A stretch of 6,656 nucleotides of DNA, from assembly GCA_937927905.1 (NCBI GenBank), contig CALFWP010000134.1, positions 1 to 6,656 on the forward strand, in the 5' to 3' direction. The first letter of the stretch is position 1. Every line of letters begins with the position of its first letter. This stretch comes from an uncultured Neomegalonema sp. (GTDB taxonomy: Bacteria; Pseudomonadota; Alphaproteobacteria; Rhodobacterales; Rhodobacteraceae). The notes below the pieces were generated by a model. That model did not search any database and had not been told where the DNA came from. It saw only the letters and a list, made by a program, of their open reading frames with translations. Made by a program: the position numbers and the translations under genes. Below, in pieces: positions 5,915-6,656 of this stretch.

Positions 5915-6656
5915 CTCCCACTCAATTGTTCCCGGCGGTTTTGAGGTTATGTCATAGACAACGCGGTTAATTCCGTTAACTTCATTGATAATACGGTTGG
6001 CTGTGCGTCCGAGGAAGTCGTGGCTGTAAGGATAGTAATCCGCTGTCATTCCGTCGGTTGATGTTACGGCACGCAGAGCGCAGACATGATCATATGTGCG
6101 CCCGTCCCCCATCACCCCGACCGTCTTCACAGGCAAAAGCACTGCGAAGGCCTGCCAGATTGTATCGTACAAACCGGCCTTGCGGATTTCTTCAAGATAT
6201 ATGCGGTCTGCAGCGCGCAGGATGTCGAGTTTCTCCCGCGTAATACCGCCCGGAATACGGATCGCAAGTCCGGGGCCGGGGAAAGGGTGGCGTCCTACAA
6301 AATTCGGCGGCAGGCCCAGCTCGCGCCCCAATGCCCGGACCTCGTCCTTAAACAATGCCCTTAAGGGTTCGACAAGTTGCATCTTCATGCGTTCGGGCAG
6401 GCCGCCGACATTATGGTGGGACTTAATGGTGACGCTAGGGCCGCCCGTGGCGCTGACGCTTTCAATGACATCAGGGTAGAGCGTGCCCTGTGCCAGAAAC
6501 TCCGCACCGCCGCTTCCGCCGGCACATTCATCGAAGACTTCGATAAACAGGCGGCCTATGGTTTTTCTTTTGATCTCAGGATCCTCTACACCGTCCAGTG
6601 CAGTGAGAAACAGGTCGGATGCGTCGCGATGGATCAGCTTTATGTTGTAGGTATCC
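5912..6656 (-). CDS. guaA: GMP synthase (glutamine-hydrolysing), C-terminal part (5' end outside window)
   Basis: GuaA converts XMP, glutamine and ATP to GMP in the last step of de novo guanine nucleotide synthesis in the cytosol. The window holds the last 247 codons, reading from the right edge to TAA at 5914-5912, about half of the usual roughly 520. They cover the end of the ATP-pyrophosphatase domain (GTLYPDVIES, then a segment with SHHNVGGLPERM) and the C-terminal XMP-binding and dimerisation domain. That domain shows GRHPFPGPGLAIR, VKTVGVMGDGRTYDH, NRIINEVNGINRVVYDI and the family's almost invariant ending PPGTIEWE. The frame is open without a stop to the window edge, and Met at 6388 is internal. 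No frameshift or missing motif is seen. The glutaminase domain lies outside the window. The 3' end of this gene is a known insertion target of genomic islands, which fits the debris downstream. Confidence 0.97.
   Translation of the reverse strand, partial: DTYNIKLIHRDASDLFLTALDGVEDPEIKRKTIGRLFIEVFDECAGGSGGAEFLAQGTLYPDVIESVSATGGPSVTIKSHHNVGGLPERMKMQLVEPLRALFKDEVRALGRELGLPPNFVGRHPFPGPGLAIRIPGGITREKLDILRAADRIYLEEIRKAGLYDTIWQAFAVLLPVKTVGVMGDGRTYDHVCALRAVTSTDGMTADYYPYSHDFLGRTANRIINEVNGINRVVYDITSKPPGTIEWE

Noticed and set aside
5698..5970. Plus-strand GTG-initiated frame crossing the guaA hairpin and into guaA
   Set aside because: It is out of frame with the credible plus-strand remnant and runs into the antisense of guaA. 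Its translation is Arg-rich and motif-free.
6386..6388. ATG on the minus strand as a possible guaA start
   Set aside because: The frame continues upstream without a stop to the window edge with canonical GuaA sequence, so this Met is internal.

Overview
The window reads as chromosomal DNA of an alphaproteobacterium of medium GC content. Three things point there. The DUF2585/UPF0314 membrane protein is characteristic of Alphaproteobacteria. The 533-residue two-TM protein has a C-terminal domain I recognise from conserved hypothetical proteins of Rhodobacterales-like alphaproteobacteria. Two housekeeping genes, greA and guaA, run off the two ends. Genus cannot be fixed from what is visible.

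Left part, plus strand: the last 65 codons of greA (transcript-cleavage factor) end at 198. After a 110-bp gap comes a 533-codon gene for a probable inner-membrane protein with two N-terminal TM helices, a coiled coil, a long low-complexity acidic linker and a conserved helical C-terminal domain. It converges, with a 45-bp gap, on a minus-strand cluster.

Middle part, minus strand: three genes are packed tightly in the order DUF2585 protein (4049 to 3483), glutathione S-transferase (3468 to 2827) and a cysteine-type relative of glycine/betaine/proline reductase selenoprotein B (2834 to 1956, GTG start, 8-bp overlap with the gene before it). They are almost certainly co-transcribed. Two of them are thiol proteins and the third carries a conserved Cys-x-Cys motif, so a shared thiol-redox or detoxification role is a reasonable inference, but it is not shown. 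Upstream is a small separate gene for a secreted Thr-rich peptide whose mature part has no basic residue. A good sigma70-like promoter lies ahead of it inside a very AT-rich patch. Further upstream is a complete short-chain dehydrogenase/reductase.

Right part: between the SDR start (5304) and the guaA stop (5912) lie about 600 bp without an intact gene. This stretch carries a 5'-truncated plus-strand coding remnant with a glycine-rich GGxxGAGID-type segment, and an opposing minus-strand coding-like remnant. The two abut or overlap around 5607-5640. This looks like a scar of past rearrangement next to the 3' end of guaA, which is a known genomic-island integration hotspot. guaA (GMP synthase) is present only as its C-terminal 247 codons and ends inside a 9-bp-stem hairpin. 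I see no RNA gene, CRISPR array, intact insertion sequence or replication origin.
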